From positions 81,810 to 90,397 of the forward strand of contig PBAR01000011.1 in assembly GCA_002718285.1 (NCBI GenBank): 8,588 bases of DNA. The letters are read 5' to 3'. The first letter of the stretch is position 1; the number at the start of each line of letters is the position of its first letter. Of this stretch, positions 6,082 to 8,588 are shown piece by piece. The translations under genes were made by a program, and so were the position numbers. This DNA comes from Fidelibacterota bacterium. GTDB taxonomy: Bacteria; Marinisomatota; Marinisomatia; Marinisomatales; UBA1611. The notes under the pieces were generated by a model that saw only the letters and a program-made list of their open reading frames with translations, searched no databases and had not been told where the DNA came from.

Positions 6082-7050
6082 TTAATTTAGGTTTAATTGT
6101 AGAGTATCTCGGAATATACCGCTTGCCCCAAAATTTTCTTTAAATCGACCTAGGCCCATATTTGGCTCCCCATCTACAGTAAATGTCCCAAAATCATAAA
6201 TTTTAAGGCCCTTATTGATCGCCCAATTAAAAATAAAATAAAATAAAAGATTAAGAGAACGATATTTCTGATATTTTTCATTATGACAGATGTAAAAAGC
6301 TAAAACAACATGTTTGTTTAAAATAAAATTGATTGCCCCAGCAAGCATTTCATTGTCCAGATAAGCTGCAAATAGTTTTATATCCTTTGGAAATCGGTTT
6401 TTTATATCTAATAATTCTTTCAAAGTATGAGTTGGAGAAACATTATGTCTAATACTAAGATTTTTGACTAAAATATTGTAAAATGTTGAATAATCTTCTG
6501 ATTCTCGAACTATAACACCAAAATTTTTTGCCTTTTGGACTGCCCTGAAGTGTGAAGGGCGGAATTTTTTTATATTATTTTCTATATTATCTTCTAAAAA
6601 TAATATGCTACTAATATCTCGTTTCATGTAAGTAAATCCCTGTCTAAAAAACGAAAAATCCATATAATTTGATATTCTTCTTTGATATAAACTGGGGGGT
6701 AATGTAATTCTAATACCATCAAAATTTTGTGAACGGGCATAGTTTACAAACACTTTGCTAATATTTATTCCATCTGCTATAGATAAATTGACAGGGAGAA
6801 CAAAAGAACCCATCGAAGATCCAGGGTGTGAAATCAGAAATTTTTTATTATTATCTATTACTATAGAAGCTGGGAAAACAGATATAAGCTTTTCTTTTTT
6901 ATATACCATTAGACTATGATCTACAAATCTATTTTTCGGATGGTATCCCAAAAATTTTCTTAAATGGAAAAGAGTACCATTGTTACTTTCTCTAATAAAC
7001 ACTTCCCATTTTTTATAATCAGTTTCTTTGAATCGTGTAATTGTAATCAT
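6082..7050 (-). CDS. FemAB/GNAT-type acyltransferase
   Basis: A 322-residue protein with the double-GNAT look of the FemAB/FemX-like family (aminoacyl or acyl transfer to a peptidoglycan precursor or glycan). Supporting segments are WEVFIRESNNGTLFHLRKFL at 15-34, the basic stretch KKFRPSHFRAVQKAKNFGV at 161-179, LFAAYLDNEMLAGAINFI at 226-243, and the C-terminal IYDFGTFTVDGEPNMGLGRF at 284-303 followed by KENFGA at 304-309. That last pattern, a glycine-rich stretch ending in F-K-x-x-F-G, is characteristic of FemAB-related proteins in exopolysaccharide clusters. It is likely cytoplasmic and acts before the flippase. It is the first gene of the operon; the upstream bases are AT-only with no Shine-Dalgarno site. 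Because it heads a flippase-GT operon I infer that it modifies the exported glycan, but a cell-wall or a tRNA-independent acylation role is equally open. Confidence 0.8.
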   Translation of the reverse strand: MITITRFKETDYKKWEVFIRESNNGTLFHLRKFLGYHPKNRFVDHSLMVYKKEKLISVFPASIVIDNNKKFLISHPGSSMGSFVLPVNLSIADGINISKVFVNYARSQNFDGIRITLPPSLYQRRISNYMDFSFFRQGFTYMKRDISSILFLEDNIENNIKKFRPSHFRAVQKAKNFGVIVRESEDYSTFYNILVKNLSIRHNVSPTHTLKELLDIKNRFPKDIKLFAAYLDNEMLAGAINFILNKHVVLAFYICHNEKYQKYRSLNLLFYFIFNWAINKGLKIYDFGTFTVDGEPNMGLGRFKENFGASGIFRDTLQLNLN

Positions 7051-7109
7051 TGTTATTTAATGAATATTTTGTATATATGTTTCAAATAATAAATTTTTGT
7101 TTATTGATG

Positions 7110-7137
7110 TTGAATAGTGTTCAGGGTCAAATATAAT
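7110..7137 (+). promoter_or_regulatory. Probable eno promoter
   Basis: TTGAAT (-35, four of six matches) and a perfect TATAAT (-10) are separated by 16 bases. The implied start lies about 20 bases upstream of the eno start codon, giving a short leader that includes GGGAG. Confidence 0.55.
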
Positions 7138-7154
7138 TTGGTTGTCTAATTTAC

Positions 7155-7159
7155 GGGAG
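7155..7159 (+). promoter_or_regulatory. Ribosome binding site fixing the TTG start of eno
   Basis: GGGAG followed by 6 bases and TTG at 7166 supports this non-ATG start. The protein then begins [20 protein letters not shown], in register with normal enolase N-termini. Confidence 0.7.
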
Positions 7160-7165
7160 TAAATC

Positions 7166-8455
7166 TTGAATTCTGCCATTGAAATAATACATGCTCGTGA
7201 GATCCTTGATTCTCGCGGGAATCCTACTGTAGAGGTTGATATTACATTAAAAAATGGATCTAGAGGTAGAGCAGCAGTTCCATCAGGTGCTTCTACTGGT
7301 GAACATGAAGCTATTGAACTAAGGGATAAAGAACAAAAACGGTATATGGGAAAGGGAGTTTGCAAAGCGGTAACCAATATTAATACAGTTATTTATGATA
7401 CATTGAAAGGATTTGATGCAACTAATCAATCTGAACTTGATAATATAATGATAGATTTAGATGGTACAGAAAATAAATCAAGTCTAGGAAGTAATACATT
7501 ACTCGGAGTTTCTATTGCTGCAGCAAGGGCCGCTGCTAATTATAGTAGGTTACCTTTGTTTAAATACCTTGGTGGCGAAAATGCAATACTATTGCCAGTC
7601 CCAATGATGAATATTTTAAACGGAGGTAGTCATGCGGATAATACATTAGACATTCAGGAGTTTATGGTTTTCCCCTTCGGGGCAAGGACCTTTTCAGAAG
7701 CTTTACGAATGGGGACAGAAATTTTTCACCATCTAAAAATAGTTTTACAAACTAAAAATTTAAGTACGGCAGTTGGTGATGAAGGTGGATTTGCTCCTAA
7801 TTTGTCATCTCATGAAGAAGCATTGGATCTTATTCTGGAGGCAATTCAAAGAACAAGGTATAAAGCTGGACGAGACATTTTTATTGCCTTAGATGTTGCT
7901 GCAAGTGAATTATATAACAATGGAAAATATCAATTAAAATCGGAAGATAAATCACTTTCTACAAAAGATATGATTGCTTATTTAAGTAATTTTGTAAATA
8001 AATATCCTATTATATCAATTGAGGATGGTCTCAGTGAAGATGATTGGGATGGATGGGCTCAATTAACAACAGAACTAGGTGAAAATATTCAAATTGTTGG
8101 GGATGATTTAACTGTTACAAATCAATCACGATTAAAACGATCTATTGATGAAAAATCTATGAATGCGATCTTAATTAAATTAAATCAAATAGGTACTGTA
8201 ACCGAAACTATTGAAGCAATAAAAATGGCTAAAGATTCCAATTTTGGAGCGATTATTTCACATCGTTCTGGTGAAACAGAGGATACTACAATTGCTGATT
8301 TTTCAGTGGCAATGGGTATGGGACAAATTAAAACGGGATCTGCATCTAGAACAGATAGAGTCTGCAAGTATAATCAGTTATTAAGAATTGAAGAACATCT
8401 TGGAGAAAAAGCAATTTTAGCTAACATGGGAGTTTTAGGCACATCAAGAAAATGA
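7166..8455 (+). CDS. eno: Enolase (phosphopyruvate hydratase)
   Basis: Full-length enolase of 429 residues (the family is about 430), converting 2-phosphoglycerate to phosphoenolpyruvate in glycolysis and the reverse in gluconeogenesis; cytoplasmic and Mg-dependent. The key segments are intact: [15 protein letters not shown] at 10-24, the mobile loop [10 protein letters not shown] at 40-49, [19 protein letters not shown] at 155-173, [10 protein letters not shown] at 204-213 with catalytic Glu206, metal ligands Asp243 (ALDVAAS), Glu286 (SIEDGL) and Asp313 (VGDDLTVTN), catalytic Lys338 ([10 protein letters not shown]), [10 protein letters not shown] at 365-374, and [11 protein letters not shown] at 388-398 with Lys389. 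Translation starts at TTG preceded by GGGAG. It ends in an ATGA overlap with the next gene, so the two are probably coupled. Nothing in the sequence suggests loss of activity. This call is as certain as sequence alone allows. Confidence 0.98.
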   Translation: MNSAIEIIHAREILDSRGNPTVEVDITLKNGSRGRAAVPSGASTGEHEAIELRDKEQKRYMGKGVCKAVTNINTVIYDTLKGFDATNQSELDNIMIDLDGTENKSSLGSNTLLGVSIAAARAAANYSRLPLFKYLGGENAILLPVPMMNILNGGSHADNTLDIQEFMVFPFGARTFSEALRMGTEIFHHLKIVLQTKNLSTAVGDEGGFAPNLSSHEEALDLILEAIQRTRYKAGRDIFIALDVAASELYNNGKYQLKSEDKSLSTKDMIAYLSNFVNKYPIISIEDGLSEDDWDGWAQLTTELGENIQIVGDDLTVTNQSRLKRSIDEKSMNAILIKLNQIGTVTETIEAIKMAKDSNFGAIISHRSGETEDTTIADFSVAMGMGQIKTGSASRTDRVCKYNQLLRIEEHLGEKAILANMGVLGTSRK

Positions 8456-8588
8456 AATACGGAAAATTACAGCGTCATTCACCTCCCAGAAATATCCGTA
8501 GACAATCAACAAACTTGCAAAAAAATTTTGTTCGAGGTGTTTTATTGTTAATAGGATTTATTCTTTTAATTGTATTCATTTTTGGAGA
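8452..8588 (+). CDS. Partial FtsB/DivIC-like septum formation protein (N-terminus only)
   Basis: The ATG overlaps the enolase stop (ATGA) and the frame stays open to the window edge, giving 45 complete residues. It begins [17 protein letters not shown], a short basic cytoplasmic tail, then has a single hydrophobic segment at about 27-44 ([18 protein letters not shown]), the topology expected of an N-in, C-out bitopic protein. FtsB/DivIC proteins have this start, followed by a periplasmic coiled coil, and are commonly found just downstream of eno in bacteria. The coiled coil itself lies outside the window, so the identification rests on gene order and topology. Confidence 0.6.
   Translation, partial: MKYGKLQRHSPPRNIRRQSTNLQKNFVRGVLLLIGFILLIVFIFG

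Larger units (their letters stand above)
7051..7165. promoter_or_regulatory. Divergent promoter region between the glycan operon and eno
   Basis: The 115-base region separates the two divergent transcription units. Rightward it contains TTGAAT at 7110-7115 and TATAAT at 7132-7137 with a 16-base spacer, a plausible housekeeping-sigma promoter for eno starting near 7144. Leftward, TTGAAA at 7085-7080 is followed 17-18 bases later by CATTAA/ATTAAA; this is weak and would start transcription almost at the acyltransferase ATG. No operator repeat is obvious. Confidence 0.5.

Noticed and set aside
7057..7377. Minus-strand 106-codon ORF at the start of eno
   Set aside because: It is a shadow of the conserved enolase N-terminus and runs over the probable eno promoter.

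Overview
The window looks like a piece of an AT-rich bacterial chromosome (roughly 30% GC by eye), with compact operons and no tRNA, rRNA, CRISPR array or insertion sequence that I can see. The mix of genes (enolase followed at once by a small division-type membrane protein, a LON-domain protein, a glycan operon, few Shine-Dalgarno sites) would suit an uncultured marine lineage such as Marinimicrobia/SAR406 or a relative in the FCB group. That placement is a guess from general character, not from a marker gene.

Layout, left to right. A plus-strand gene for a stand-alone LON-domain protein (31-612) faces a leftward block. Leftward, the first part is a pair of tiny hydrophobic proteins (1029-1238, then 746-961) that align to each other without gaps. 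They are flanked or separated by three hairpins at 1273-1291, 987-1010 and 701-725; the last looks like their transcription terminator. Upstream of them, still leftward, lies a tightly packed five-gene surface-glycan operon read from 7050 down to 1390: a FemAB/GNAT-type acyltransferase, a Wzx-like flippase, two GT4-type glycosyltransferases and a GT9 heptosyltransferase-like enzyme. Start and stop codons in this operon overlap by 4 bases or are separated by 2-3 bases. A 115-bp divergent region separates the operon from plus-strand enolase (eno, TTG start at 7166), which overlaps by ATGA the start of a truncated FtsB/DivIC-like gene at the right edge.

How the genes may work together: the acyltransferase and glycosyltransferases could build and decorate a lipid-linked oligosaccharide on the cytoplasmic face of the inner membrane, and the flippase could export it. 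No initiating sugar-phosphate transferase, polymerase, ligase or sugar-nucleotide gene is inside the window, so the pathway is incomplete here. Enolase and the division protein are core housekeeping genes.

The most unusual part is the pair of about 70-residue membrane proteins. They have no family I recognise, are clearly richer in GC than the surroundings, and have strong Shine-Dalgarno sites while the operon genes next door have none. This suggests high and separately controlled expression, or a different origin.
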